Shown: in pieces, positions 8,098 to 16,806 of the stretch | Layout: each line of letters begins with the position of its first letter | Position numbering within the stretch: the first letter of the stretch is position 1 | Assembly (NCBI RefSeq): GCF_934924865.1 | Contig: NZ_OW235315.1 | Span: 1,178,001-1,242,000 of the forward strand | Length of the DNA stretch: 64,000 nt | Direction: 5' to 3' | From: Tepidibacter aestuarii | Lineage (GTDB): Bacteria > Bacillota > Clostridia > Peptostreptococcales > Peptostreptococcaceae | The notes under the pieces: model-generated | What the model was told of the DNA's origin: nothing | Seen by the model: only the letters and a program-made list of their open reading frames with translations | Databases searched by the model: none | Program-made: the position numbers and the translations under genes

Positions 8098-9573
8098 ATG
8101 AGGATTTCGGGATATAGTGATTTTAATTTAAGGACAATAGGTGCCAAGGGAAGCAAGCAGATAAATGACGCTATAAAAAATAATGAATCTGTAACAGGAA
8201 AGATACTAGATGTTAAATCTAATGCAGTAAAAATACTTCTTCAAAACGGTAAAGCGTTTATGGCAAATAGCAATATACCTCTTGAAAATTTACTTGGAGA
8301 AGAGGTTAATTTTAAGGTTTTAAATGGAAATAAGAATATAGTTTTACAACCTCAAATAGAGGGAACCGCACTTGAGAAAGAATTAGATGCTAAGATAAAT
8401 AATTTGATAAGTGATCTTAAACTGCCAAATAATGAAGAAAATAAATCACTCATAAAAGAGATGATAAAACAAAATATTCCTGTTAATTTGAAGAATTTTA
8501 AAATCATAAAAGATAATATAGGTTCATTTAATATACTATCAAGACTTACAAAAGAAGAGGTCGAGATATTAAACAAGAATATAGAGAATATAGAAGCTAA
8601 AGAAATAAAAGAAATCGTAAAAGATATATATATAAACAAAGATGGCAAGAATATATTGAATTTTTTAAAAGACTTAAAGAATATAGATTTTAAAGAAAAA
8701 GATATACTATTTTTATTTAAAAATAAATTTAAAATAAATATAGATAATATGAAAAATTTAGATTCTCTTTTAAAAGGAGAAAATTTAGATGATATATTAA
8801 AGGAAATAAACAATATAATAGATGAAGATTTAGGACTTGGTAAAGGAGTAACTCAGGATATTAAAAAAAATAATCCTCATAATACAAAAGAAGACATACA
8901 AAAGCTCAATGTAATAAAGGAAAATACAACTGAATCTGATACTCAAAAAGATATCTCTAATGATACATCCAAAGCAGATACATTACCTAAAGAGGATATA
9001 AAAAAGATAATAAAAAGTATGATTCAAAATTTAAATACAGATAAAAAAATCGATGTCGAGAAAATAAAACAGGATATGGACTCGTTGGTAAAGGTTTTAA
9101 ATATTCAAAATGAAATAAAGTTAGGAGAGAGCATGAAAGGGGAGTTTCATGAGGTAAATCAAAAGCTTGAGCTTTTAAATGATATATCAAATGAATACAT
9201 GTATTTTCAAATTCCTTTTGAATATAAAGAGTATAAAAATTTAGCTGAAATAGTCTTATCTGAAAAAACAAAAAATAAAAAAGGTAGCAAAAATTCTATA
9301 AGCATACTTATATCATTAAACACTCATAATTTAAATAGAATAGATACTATGTTAAACTACGATAACAAGGATTTAAGTATAGTCTTTGGATTGAGAGATG
9401 AAAAAACAAAGAATATGTTTGAAAAAAATGAAACAAAGCTAGTAGATGTATTAAAGAACATAGGCATAAATAATATCAATATAAACTACAAGATAAAAAC
9501 TCAAAATGAGCAAATACTAAATAATATTGAGTATATAAACAATAAGTTCTCTAATTTTAATATGTGGGTGTGA
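8098..9573 (+). CDS. Hypothetical FliK/YlqG-like protein
   Basis: This 491-residue Lys/Asn-rich protein has no signal peptide or membrane segment. Residues 30-85 are predicted beta-rich (VTGKILDVKSNAVKILLQNG). The middle is helical and low-complexity. The last 120 residues again alternate strands and helices and end in NFNMWV. It sits between rnhB and an FlhB-like gene, the position taken by ylqG in Bacillus, whose product resembles flagellar hook-length control proteins. That assignment rests on synteny and layout rather than a motif. Its start directly follows the rnhB stop, so the two are co-translated. Confidence 0.8.
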   Translation: MRISGYSDFNLRTIGAKGSKQINDAIKNNESVTGKILDVKSNAVKILLQNGKAFMANSNIPLENLLGEEVNFKVLNGNKNIVLQPQIEGTALEKELDAKINNLISDLKLPNNEENKSLIKEMIKQNIPVNLKNFKIIKDNIGSFNILSRLTKEEVEILNKNIENIEAKEIKEIVKDIYINKDGKNILNFLKDLKNIDFKEKDILFLFKNKFKINIDNMKNLDSLLKGENLDDILKEINNIIDEDLGLGKGVTQDIKKNNPHNTKEDIQKLNVIKENTTESDTQKDISNDTSKADTLPKEDIKKIIKSMIQNLNTDKKIDVEKIKQDMDSLVKVLNIQNEIKLGESMKGEFHEVNQKLELLNDISNEYMYFQIPFEYKEYKNLAEIVLSEKTKNKKGSKNSISILISLNTHNLNRIDTMLNYDNKDLSIVFGLRDEKTKNMFEKNETKLVDVLKNIGINNININYKIKTQNEQILNNIEYINNKFSNFNMWV

Positions 9574-9577
9574 TTAT

Positions 9578-9850
9578 ATGAAATTAAATAAGGGAATAAA
9601 AATAGCTACAGCCTTGAAGTACAATATAGATAAAGATGATGCTCCAAAGCTCATAGGTAAGGGAAAGGGAAAGGTTGCTGATAAGATATTAGAAACCGCC
9701 AAAGAAAACAATATACCTATATACAAGGATGAGAAACTTGCAAAACAGCTTGAACACCTAGAATTAGGACAAGAAATACCACAAGAGCTTTACGAAGCTG
9801 TTGCAGAAATTTTGATATTTATATCTGATATGGATTCTAAAATTAAATAG
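9578..9850 (+). CDS. FlhB C-terminal-like protein (YlqH family)
   Basis: This 90-residue protein corresponds to the cytoplasmic export-switch domain of FlhB/EscU. It has the family core ATALKYNIDKDDAPKLIGKG and the ending ELYEAVAEILIFISDMD. It lacks the FlhB membrane domain and the NPTH autocleavage motif, so it is a stand-alone paralogue (YlqH type) rather than a fragment. It is four bases downstream of the FliK-like gene, which supports a paired function reminiscent of FliK-FlhB. Its actual role is unknown. Confidence 0.9.
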   Translation: MKLNKGIKIATALKYNIDKDDAPKLIGKGKGKVADKILETAKENNIPIYKDEKLAKQLEHLELGQEIPQELYEAVAEILIFISDMDSKIK

Positions 9851-9866
9851 TATAAGTTTGTTTTTT

Positions 9867-9905
9867 AATACCCATAATCTAAATAAAAAGATTATGGGTA
9901 TTTTT
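9867..9905 (+). terminator. Terminator after the FlhB-like gene
   Basis: A perfect 14-bp stem (AATACCCATAATCT with its complement) has an 8-base loop and ends in TTTTT. It closes the rnhB transcript. Confidence 0.85.
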
Positions 9906-10046
9906 ATATACTAAAGGATTATAAAAAATAGCATTATGGATAACATTGGTGAAAGAACTACAGTATCAACTATTTTGAGCAACGGAGCCCGTAGGACTCG
10001 TTGGCGACATGAGCTATGCGTTAGCATAAAGCGAATTTTGTTATGT
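9906..10046 (+). repeat. Dispersed repeat, full copy (copy A)
   Basis: The right part (9978-10046) is nearly identical to 37611-37683, including the shared block AGGACTCGTTGGCGACATGA. The left part (9906-9967) resembles 29939-29996 (ACTAA.GGATTATAAAAA and TGGATAA.ATT..TG). The right part can fold into two small hairpins, around CAAC/GTTG and TATGC/GCATA. It ends at the ribosome binding site of yraN. It encodes nothing in frame. Confidence 0.7.
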
Positions 10047-10056
10047 GGAGGAATAT

Positions 10057-10410
10057 ATGAATAATAAGGAAAAAGGAAGATTAGGAGAAAAAATTGCGTG
10101 CAATTATTTGATAAAGAACAACTTTCATATACTTGAGAAGAACTATAGAACGAAAATAGGAGAGATAGATTTAATAGCATATAAAGAGAATAAGATTTTG
10201 TTTGTAGAGGTAAAATCCAGGAAATCTATAAATTATGGATATCCAAGTGAGGCTGTAAATTATAAAAAGCAGAGAAAGATTATATCGACTGCAAAGCAAT
10301 ATATAATGTATAAGAACATAAAAAATATGGATATCGGTTTTGATGTTATAGAGGTATATTTAAGTGATAATGATATCAATCATATAGAAAATGCTTTTTG
10401 TGTTAACTAA
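10057..10410 (+). CDS. yraN: YraN family (UPF0102) endonuclease-like protein
   Basis: This 117-residue member of the YraN family has a small restriction-endonuclease-like fold of unknown substrate. The hallmark motifs are GRLGEKIACNYLIKNNFHIL, the acidic GEIDLIAYKE and the catalytic-looking VEVKSRKS. I chose the ATG at 10057, which follows GTGGAGGAATAT; an in-frame GTG at 10045 lies in the ribosome binding site. The neighbour downstream is a ComM-like ATPase, a common pairing with rnhB and yraN. Confidence 0.95.
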   Translation: MNNKEKGRLGEKIACNYLIKNNFHILEKNYRTKIGEIDLIAYKENKILFVEVKSRKSINYGYPSEAVNYKKQRKIISTAKQYIMYKNIKNMDIGFDVIEVYLSDNDINHIENAFCVN

Positions 10411-10423
10411 GGGTGGTGTTAAT

Positions 10424-11950
10424 GTGTTTTGTAAGATAAAGAGTGCTTGTTTAATAGGAATAGATGGATTTGTTGTAGATGTTGAGGTAGATATAACGAA
10501 GGGGTTACCGGTGTTTAATATAATAGGTCTTCCTGATGCATCTATTAAAGAAGCTAAAGAAAGGATAAAGTCTGCAATATTAAATTCAGGATATGTTTTT
10601 TTGAATTCTAGGATAGTTATTAATCTATCGCCTGCTGATATAAGAAAGGAAGGACCTTATTTTGATCTTTCTATGGCTGTTGGAATATTAAGCAATTTAT
10701 ATGAATTAAATAATGAATATATGAGCCAAACTCTGTTTTTAGGCGAATTATCTCTTGATGGAAAGTTAAAAAAGGTAAGGGGAATTCTTCCTATAATAAT
10801 AAATGCAAAGTCTAATAATATAAAACGGGTGTTTTTACCCTCTAAAAATTTAAAGGAGGCATCATACATAGATGGATTAGATATTTATCCTGTAGATGAT
10901 TTAAAGCAGGTTATAGATTTTTTAGCTGGTAATATAAAGCTTGATATATATACTAATAAAGAAAAGTTGATTAAAAATAAGGATTATAGATTAGATTTTT
11001 CGGATATAAAGGGGAATTATTTTGTGAAAAGAGCCATGGAAATAGCCGCAGCAGGAAACCATAACATGCTAATGATAGGCCCTCCTGGAAGCGGAAAGAC
11101 AATGATAGCTAAAAGGATAAACACTATACTTCCAGATATGACAGAAGAAGAGGTGATAGAAGTTAGTAGGATATACAGCGCAGCAGGACTTATAGATGAG
11201 AATATAGGGATAATAACTCAAAGACCTTTTAGATCAATACACCATACAGCGACTAAGACTGCCTTAATCGGAGGGGGAAGAGATGCAAAACCTGGAGAGG
11301 TAGTGCTGTCTCATAGAGGTGTACTTTTTCTAGATGAAATGCTTGAATTTGATAGGAGAACGTTAGAAAGTTTAAGACAACCGATAGAAGATAAGTATAT
11401 TAATATATCTAGGGTTAAGATGAGTCAAACCTATGATTGTGATACTTTAGTTATTTCAGCTATGAATCCATGCCATTGTGGCTTCTTTCAAGGCCCTAAT
11501 GAGGGAAGATGTAAATGTACTGCTAGTGAAATAAATAGATATTTAAATAGAGCATCAGGCCCACTTCTTGATAGATTTGATTTATTCGTAGAGGTAAATC
11601 CTTTAAATTTTGAAGAATTTCAAAGCAATAAAAAAGAAGAAACATCAAAAGATGTAAAAAAGAGGGTTGAAAAAGCTAGAAAAGTTCAGAGTGAAAGATA
11701 TAATGGTTATGGTATAAATACTAATAATGATATAAATACTAAGAAAATTGAAGAATATTGTTACTTAGATAAAGAGTGCAAGGATTTTATAAAGACTGTG
11801 TTTAGTAAGTATAAATTTAGTTCAAGAAGTTATTATAAACTTTTAAAAACTGCAAGAACTATAGCAGATCTTGAAGAAGATGATATAAAGGTGAGTCATA
11901 TAGCTGAGGCACTTTCTTTTAGGAAGGCTTATTATAATTATTGGGGATAG
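10424..11950 (+). CDS. comM: ComM/YifB-family magnesium-chelatase-like AAA+ ATPase
   Basis: This 508-residue protein is related to ComM, a hexameric helicase that aids branch migration during natural transformation. The N-terminal Lon-like domain starts FCKIKSACLIGIDGFVVDVE and contains GLPVFNIIGLPDASIKEAKE. The AAA+ domain has GPPGSGKT (219-226), HRGVLFLDEM and SAMNPCHCG, followed by a Mg-chelatase C-terminal domain. I place the start at GTG 10424, after GGGTGGTG, because family homology begins there. An in-frame ATG at 10391 would overlap yraN and add 11 unrelated residues. Confidence 0.92.
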   Translation: MFCKIKSACLIGIDGFVVDVEVDITKGLPVFNIIGLPDASIKEAKERIKSAILNSGYVFLNSRIVINLSPADIRKEGPYFDLSMAVGILSNLYELNNEYMSQTLFLGELSLDGKLKKVRGILPIIINAKSNNIKRVFLPSKNLKEASYIDGLDIYPVDDLKQVIDFLAGNIKLDIYTNKEKLIKNKDYRLDFSDIKGNYFVKRAMEIAAAGNHNMLMIGPPGSGKTMIAKRINTILPDMTEEEVIEVSRIYSAAGLIDENIGIITQRPFRSIHHTATKTALIGGGRDAKPGEVVLSHRGVLFLDEMLEFDRRTLESLRQPIEDKYINISRVKMSQTYDCDTLVISAMNPCHCGFFQGPNEGRCKCTASEINRYLNRASGPLLDRFDLFVEVNPLNFEEFQSNKKEETSKDVKKRVEKARKVQSERYNGYGINTNNDINTKKIEEYCYLDKECKDFIKTVFSKYKFSSRSYYKLLKTARTIADLEEDDIKVSHIAEALSFRKAYYNYWG

Positions 11951-12002
11951 TGCTTAATTAAGCGGAAAATAATACTTATTAAAATACAACTGGAATAACA
12001 AT

Positions 12003-12029
12003 CCCCTTAAAGTTATTTACTTTAAGGGG
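12003..12029. terminator. Bidirectional terminator between comM and the chemoreceptor gene
   Basis: An 11-bp perfect stem (CCCCTTAAAGT / ACTTTAAGGGG) lies between convergent genes. The T tracts are weak on both sides, so strength is uncertain. Confidence 0.6.
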
Positions 12030-12036
12030 GTTAATA

Positions 12037-14040
12037 TTACACTTTAAATCTATCTATTTGTTCATTTAACTTTAACGAAAGTTCACTAAGTCTTTCTGCA
12101 CTCCTTGCAACTTCATCAACAGCTATTGATTGCTGATGAGCTGAAGCTGTAACCTCTTCAGATGCTGCTGCTGTTTCTTCTGATACTGCGGACATACTTC
12201 CTATAGACTCAACTATTAAATCTTTATCTTTTATTATATCTATTACAAACTTATTAACCTGCTCTATTTCATTTGTAATATTATCTATTGATTTTGATAT
12301 TTTTCCAAATGAATTATTTACATCTATTACAGATTTATTTTGGTCAATTGAAACATTTTTTACTTCGCTCATAATATCAACTGTATTTTCACTTTCATAT
12401 TTTATAGCATCTACTATTTCTTTTATTTCATCAGTTGCAGCACTGGATCCTTGTGCAAGCTTTCTTATCTCTTCAGCAACAACTGCAAATCCCTTTCCTG
12501 CTTCGCCTGCTCTTGCTGCTTCTATACTTGCATTTAGTGCCAATAAATTTGTTTGCTCAGATATAGATCTTATTGTTTGTAATATATTTTCTATATTACT
12601 AGACTTTTCACTTAACTGTTTTACTGCATCTTCTATTTTATTAATAGATTGGTTATTTAAATCAGTTTTTTCTTTAAGCTCATTAACTACATTTACTCCT
12701 TCTATGTTTACACTAATTGCTTCATTTGCATTTTTAAACATAGTATCTGTATTATTTGCCAATTTATTAAATTTATCATCTAAATTAGATGCAAGCCTTG
12801 CTCCGTTTTCTGCATCTACTGCCTGCTGACTTGCTCCTCTTGCTATTTCTTCTACAGTTTTTGCTATTTCTTCACTGGATGCACTTGTTTGATCTGATGT
12901 AGCCACAAGATTTATTGCAGCACCCGATACTTCTTCACTTACATTCTTTGCATTATTTAAAAGACCTTTAACATTTTCCACCATAATGTCAAAATTATGT
13001 GACATCAATCCAATTTCATCATTTGACTTAACACCTAATTTTACTGTAAAATCTCCATCTTTCACCTTGTTCATACCATTCAATATAGAATTGATATTTT
13101 TTGTCATATTATTTGCAAGCATTATGCCTGCTACTGATGCAATTATAAGTATAATTATCCCTATTAATACAGCATTACTAAGTATCCCACTGGTATCTTT
13201 TTTTATTTCATCTATATATATAGCAGATAAAACTGTCCATCCAAACTCTGGCATTTTTTTATATACTGAAAACTTTTCAGATATAGTTCCATTAGATTCT
13301 TTCCACTTATAATCTACAATACCTGTATCTGAATTACTACTTACAGCGTCTTTTATTTCCGGTACATTTATCTCTTTTCCTATTAACTCAGGATTTTTAT
13401 GAGTAATAAAATTTCCATTAAAATCTAAAATATATGGGTATCCTTTTTCTCCTACTTTTATAGAGTTTATTTTAGTCGATAATACATCTATTGGTATTGT
13501 TACACTAACTACACCAACTAATTTGTTTTTGTCTCCATTTTCATAAACAGGAGATGCACAAGCAATTGATGGTTTTTTATTAACAATATCCTGATATATA
13601 TCTGTAAAAACAGCACTGTGGTTTTCTACAGCTTTTTGATACCACGGTCTTAATCTAGGATCATAATCACTACTCATCTCTGTATGAGGATATATTCTAA
13701 AACCTCCGTCTACTGTTCCCATGTATATGTGAGTTGCATCTGGATAACTTTCTATATAAGTTTCTAATAATTCCATTAAAAAAGGTTCATATTCTGGGTG
13801 AATAAGTATTTGTTCTGCATCCATATTGCTACCTATCATTTGAATACCATGTTTATATCCATCAAAATAATTTTTAATAGATTCCTTAATATCATTATTT
13901 AGAGCTTCCATAGAATGTCTAAACTGTTTTTCTAATACCTTTTTGGATTTTATATAAGATGTACTTCCTAAAATAGACAGAGGTATTACTATTAATGCTA
14001 AAACGAGAATAATTAATTTGCTCTTAATTGTAACTTTCAT
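12037..14040 (-). CDS. Methyl-accepting chemotaxis protein with dCache sensor
   Basis: This 667-residue transmembrane chemoreceptor has TM1 at about 8-28. An extracellular double-Cache sensor (about 40-280) contains [15 protein letters not shown] and the distal [17 protein letters not shown] strand. TM2 is about 283-307, with a HAMP domain to about 360 and a long signalling domain. The CheA/CheW-contact tip is [20 protein letters not shown]. The ligand is unknown; dCache receptors often bind amino acids or related small molecules. It is convergent with comM and stands alone. A decayed piece of a second Cache receptor lies upstream at 14201-14350. Confidence 0.96.
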   Translation of the reverse strand: MKVTIKSKLIILVLALIVIPLSILGSTSYIKSKKVLEKQFRHSMEALNNDIKESIKNYFDGYKHGIQMIGSNMDAEQILIHPEYEPFLMELLETYIESYPDATHIYMGTVDGGFRIYPHTEMSSDYDPRLRPWYQKAVENHSAVFTDIYQDIVNKKPSIACASPVYENGDKNKLVGVVSVTIPIDVLSTKINSIKVGEKGYPYILDFNGNFITHKNPELIGKEINVPEIKDAVSSNSDTGIVDYKWKESNGTISEKFSVYKKMPEFGWTVLSAIYIDEIKKDTSGILSNAVLIGIIILIIASVAGIMLANNMTKNINSILNGMNKVKDGDFTVKLGVKSNDEIGLMSHNFDIMVENVKGLLNNAKNVSEEVSGAAINLVATSDQTSASSEEIAKTVEEIARGASQQAVDAENGARLASNLDDKFNKLANNTDTMFKNANEAISVNIEGVNVVNELKEKTDLNNQSINKIEDAVKQLSEKSSNIENILQTIRSISEQTNLLALNASIEAARAGEAGKGFAVVAEEIRKLAQGSSAATDEIKEIVDAIKYESENTVDIMSEVKNVSIDQNKSVIDVNNSFGKISKSIDNITNEIEQVNKFVIDIIKDKDLIVESIGSMSAVSEETAAASEEVTASAHQQSIAVDEVARSAERLSELSLKLNEQIDRFKV

Positions 14041-14200
14041 ATATTGCCTCCTTTTTTAAAACTGACTATTTTCGATTGTTTTTTTATATATTCTACAATT
14101 ATCTTTAAATTCCTTGTAATTATTGTTAAATTTTTTGCAAAATTCAATGAAATTATAAAAGTGCAGAAATACTTTAATAAATTAGCATTGGGATAAATAA

Positions 14201-14350
14201 AAAATATTTACGGTGAGAAAATACAATATGTATACTTTGGAAAAGAAAAAGGATATTATATGTATTACTATAGCAAAAGCAGTTTATGATAATGAAGAGT
14301 TCGTAGGTGCCGTAGGAATAGACTTAATACTAGATGAAATATCAAAATAA
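14201..14350 (+). pseudogene. Remnant of a dCache chemoreceptor sensor domain
   Basis: The frame ending in TAA at 14348-14350 reads ITIAKAVYDNEEFVGAVGID followed by LILDEISK, the distal strand pattern of a dCache domain. The neighbouring chemoreceptor has the homologous [10 protein letters not shown]...[12 protein letters not shown] on the opposite strand. In-frame stops lie just upstream (14183 and 14198), there is no start or ribosome binding site, and no transmembrane or signalling region follows. I read it as a gene fragment left by rearrangement next to the tRNA gene. Confidence 0.6.
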
Positions 14351-14362
14351 TATAAAAAAATG

Positions 14363-14391
14363 TTGACGTATTTATAAAAATGTAGTAATAT
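14363..14391 (+). promoter_or_regulatory. Sigma-A promoter of tRNA-Gln
   Basis: TTGACG (14363-14368), a 17-base spacer and TAATAT (14386-14391) lie 45 bases before the mature tRNA 5' end. Confidence 0.75.
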
Positions 14392-14436
14392 GTACGTAAG
14401 CACGGAGTGCAAGTGACATTTAATAATTTATAATAT

Positions 14437-14512
14437 TGGGGATTCGCCAAGTCGGTAAGGCTCAGGATTTTGATTCCTGCATGCGTTGGTTCGAGTCCAG
14501 CATCCCCAGCCA
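14437..14512 (+). tRNA. tRNA-Gln (anticodon TTG), CCA encoded
   Basis: A full cloverleaf is visible: acceptor stem TGGGGAT/ATCCCCA, D arm with GTCGGTAAGGC, anticodon stem CAGGA/TCCTG around the loop TTTTGAT (anticodon TTG), and T arm GTTGG TTCGAGT CCAGC. The discriminator is G, followed by a genomic CCA. It is a single tRNA with its own promoter and terminator. Confidence 0.97.
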
Positions 14513-14517
14513 ATTAA

Positions 14518-14550
14518 AAAAACCTCAAGAATTATGTTCTTGAGGTTTTT
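14518..14550 (+). terminator. Terminator after tRNA-Gln
   Basis: A 14-bp perfect stem (AAAAACCTCAAGAA and complement) with a TTATG loop ends in a T run, six bases after the CCA end. Confidence 0.9.
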
Positions 14551-14598
14551 ATTATATAATAAAAAACTCATAATTTGAAGTATAGGGGAGATTGAGTT

Positions 14599-15666
14599 AT
14601 GAAGATAGCACTACAAGTAATTATATACACCATGTTGATTTTACTGACAGGATGTAGTGAGGTTAATAATATAGTCAAACATAATTTAGAAGAAATAGAG
14701 TTTGTTAATGCAGATTCAGTTTATACAAGTTTAAACCAAGTTGAAGATAATATAAAGACTGCTATAGAAAATCTAGATAATGAAGTGAGTTTTACTTATA
14801 AGGGAGATACTTCTGATATAATACAAAAAATTAGCGAAGTAGTAAAAAGTCTGATTGAGGAAAATGGAGAATATACATTATTGGTGAATAACTATGAAAC
14901 GAATACAACTAGTTATTCTTACAAATCAAAAGTTAAAATATCATTCCAATATAATTTGACGAAAGAAGAATATTCTAAGGTAAAAGATAGGGTGAATTCA
15001 ATTACATCCGAAATAATTGATTCTACGATGTCTGATTTTGAAAAAGAAAAAGCTATAAATGATTGGATAGTAACAAACATAGAGTATGATAAAACCAATA
15101 AAAAAACAAATTCGTATACAGCATTATTTGAAGGAAAGACTGTTTGTTCAGGGTATGCTCACCTAGCAAAGTTAATGTTAGATAAAGTAGGTATACAAAA
15201 TGAATTGGTGACAGGAGGAAATCATGCATGGAATATGGTTTATATAGAAGGAAAATGGTATCATTTAGATACAACTTGGAATGATCCTTCATATGTAAAT
15301 ATATCTGATAAAATAAATGAAGTAAGCTATGAGTATTTTAATTCTACAGATGAATTCATGGAAAAAGATCATTCATGGGATAAAACACTTTATCCTTTAG
15401 CTGATACAAAATATGAAGGAATAAGAAAAGAAACAATGTTATCATTAAGTGATATAAAAATAGATGGAGTATCATTATATAATTTTGATCCAAATATACA
15501 AGAATATTATCTAAATAGAAATGAAATACAGGGAAAGACTATAGAATTTACACCTAGAAGTAGTAATGCAGAGTTGAAATTAAATAAGTTTTCAAATAGA
15601 TGGGAAATAGAGATTAAATCAGAAGAATATGAAGATATAATCATTTATATACTTTATTTTAATTAA
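14599..15666 (+). CDS. Lipoprotein with transglutaminase-like protease domain
   Basis: This 355-residue surface lipoprotein has a signal peptide ending in the lipobox LLTGC, with Cys19 as the likely lipidated residue. Residues about 145-260 form a transglutaminase-like fold with the triad in VCSGYAHLAKL (Cys), GGNHAWNMV (His) and HLDTTWND (Asp). The last 75 residues, LSDIKIDGVSLYNFDPNIQE onward, look like a cadherin-like beta-sandwich found on clostridial surface proteins. A role in wall or peptide cross-link cleavage is plausible but not shown. The start follows AGGGGAG. It is monocistronic. Confidence 0.88.
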   Translation: MKIALQVIIYTMLILLTGCSEVNNIVKHNLEEIEFVNADSVYTSLNQVEDNIKTAIENLDNEVSFTYKGDTSDIIQKISEVVKSLIEENGEYTLLVNNYETNTTSYSYKSKVKISFQYNLTKEEYSKVKDRVNSITSEIIDSTMSDFEKEKAINDWIVTNIEYDKTNKKTNSYTALFEGKTVCSGYAHLAKLMLDKVGIQNELVTGGNHAWNMVYIEGKWYHLDTTWNDPSYVNISDKINEVSYEYFNSTDEFMEKDHSWDKTLYPLADTKYEGIRKETMLSLSDIKIDGVSLYNFDPNIQEYYLNRNEIQGKTIEFTPRSSNAELKLNKFSNRWEIEIKSEEYEDIIIYILYFN

Positions 15667-15727
15667 AATGATATATGAATGTGTAATTGAATATGTGTAA
15701 AGTCAAAATTATTAATCCGATTTTAGA

Positions 15728-15757
15728 TAAAAATGACCTATTTATAGGTCATTTTTA
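15728..15757 (+). terminator. Terminator downstream of the transglutaminase-like lipoprotein
   Basis: The stem TAAAAATGACCTAT pairs with its complement around a 2-4 base loop and is followed by TTATTT. It lies about 60 bases after the stop codon. Confidence 0.7.
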
Positions 15758-15795
15758 TTTAAATACAAATACTACCATGATTTGATATTATTTAA

Positions 15796-15945
15796 GAAAA
15801 GGTAGATGAATTTACTGAATTCATTATAGAGTTGCCTGTTAAGGAATTTGATGAAGAGGATATTTTTATAAGTAATTATAGTGATTATGAAACAAGATTG
15901 ATTGAAAGAATCGATATAGAATTTTCAGATGTATATGGATTATAG
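15796..15945 (+). pseudogene. Fragment resembling the C terminus of a clostridial sensor histidine kinase
   Basis: An open stretch of 49 codons without a start reads EFTEFIIELPVKEFDEEDIF and ends RLIERIDIEFSDVYGL before TAG. From memory the pair 'IELPVK' and 'IEFSDIY' closes many clostridial PAS/histidine-kinase proteins. The upstream ATPase region is absent; the stop at 15793-15795 precedes it. The 190 bases after it (15946-16134) hold no further coding signal that I can see, only the leader of the next small gene. Confidence 0.45.
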
Positions 15946-16134
15946 ACAAGATAATTTTTTGTTATTCAGAGGGAGTAAAAAGTTTATCTGAATTAATTTT
16001 CACTTTATTAATTGATTAAAAAAGATATAAAGTATTTCCAAAAATATAAGAGATTTTCAATAATTTCTACTATATCTTTCTATTGATTGGTTAAATTAAT
16101 AAAGAGAGATAAATAAAATAAGGAGGAAACTCAA

Positions 16135-16323
16135 ATGAATAACAATAAAAATCTTATGAAAACACGTGGAAAATCAAATTCAGAGCTTAGAAAAATGTAT
16201 TCTGAACAAGGAAGCGATATTGGAATTGTAGATAGCAAAAAAATTGATCCAAATAACAAAAGGCTTACAAAAAGATCTAAGCTTTCACATAAAAGATCAG
16301 GCTCGTATGATGAACAAGCATAA
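16135..16323 (+). CDS. Small basic hypothetical protein
   Basis: This 62-residue, Lys/Arg/Ser-rich protein (MNNNKNLMKTRGKSNSELRK start, KRSKLSHKRSGS tail) has no membrane segment or recognised domain. A strong AAGGAGG ribosome binding site eight bases before the ATG makes translation likely. Its composition recalls small sporulation-associated basic proteins, but no family motif supports that. Its stop codon is the first base of an 81-base palindrome. It is flanked on both sides by decayed gene fragments. Confidence 0.65.
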   Translation: MNNNKNLMKTRGKSNSELRKMYSEQGSDIGIVDSKKIDPNNKRLTKRSKLSHKRSGSYDEQA

Positions 16324-16403
16324 AAAAATAATATAATTAATAAAAAATAAAATTCCTTAATTTAATTAAGGAATTTTATTTTTTATTAATTATATTATTT
16401 TTT
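16323..16403. repeat. 81-base near-perfect palindrome (40-bp arms)
   Basis: Bases 16323-16362 are the exact reverse complement of 16364-16403, with one central T. The arms are A/T except for two C and two G bases at the tip (TTCCTTAATT). It begins at the last base of the 62-aa gene's stop codon and ends in TTATTTTTT, so it can act as a bidirectional terminator. It is far longer than the other terminators here. Confidence 0.85.
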
Positions 16404-16468
16404 AAAATTATGGATAAGAATAATTTCTATTACGAATTTTAAGCAAAGGAGTCTGCAAAGATCTGTTG

Positions 16469-16642
16469 GCGCCATTTATACCTCATATAGATGGAATTGA
16501 TAAAATAAATTATTTAATTAATGAGAATATATTTTATTTAGAAAAACTGCCTCAGAAAATGATTATTTTAGTAGGTGGAGCAATAGGTGTTGAACTTGCA
16601 CAATCGCTAAATAGACTGGGTATTAAAATCCATAGGTATTAG
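16469..16642 (+). pseudogene. Fragment of a pyridine nucleotide-disulfide oxidoreductase
   Basis: A frame ending in TAG at 16640 reads APFIPHIDGIDK, then LEKLPQKMIILVGGAIGVEL and AQSLNRLGIKI. This is the junction between the FAD and NAD(P)H domains of dihydrolipoamide dehydrogenase or mercuric-reductase-like flavoproteins. The family nucleotide motif GGGAIGVE reads GGAIGVE after VL, so it is essentially intact. No start and no other domain are present. It is a decayed piece of about 57 codons; the rest of 16404-16806 shows no gene. Confidence 0.75.
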
Positions 16643-16806
16643 TTTTGATAAATTATCAAAAGTAATTCATTCTTATCTGACGTATAGTAAAGTATTGAAT
16701 AAGATTTGGAAGAAAGTTTATGTGGATAATATTTTGAATAACCCTATCAGAATATATGATATAATCTCTAATAAGAAAATTGATTGAAAATATTGGGAGG
16801 GTATTT

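Noticed and set aside
8352..8813. Reverse-strand ORF of 153 codons inside the FliK-like gene
   Set aside because: Phe/Ser/Ile-rich antisense frame of a Lys-rich gene. The forward gene has a ribosome binding site and good synteny.
14268..14513. Reverse-strand ORF of 81 codons covering tRNA-Gln (begins MAGDAGLEPTHAG)
   Set aside because: It is the antisense reading of the tRNA gene, a well-known kind of spurious annotation, with no ribosome binding site.
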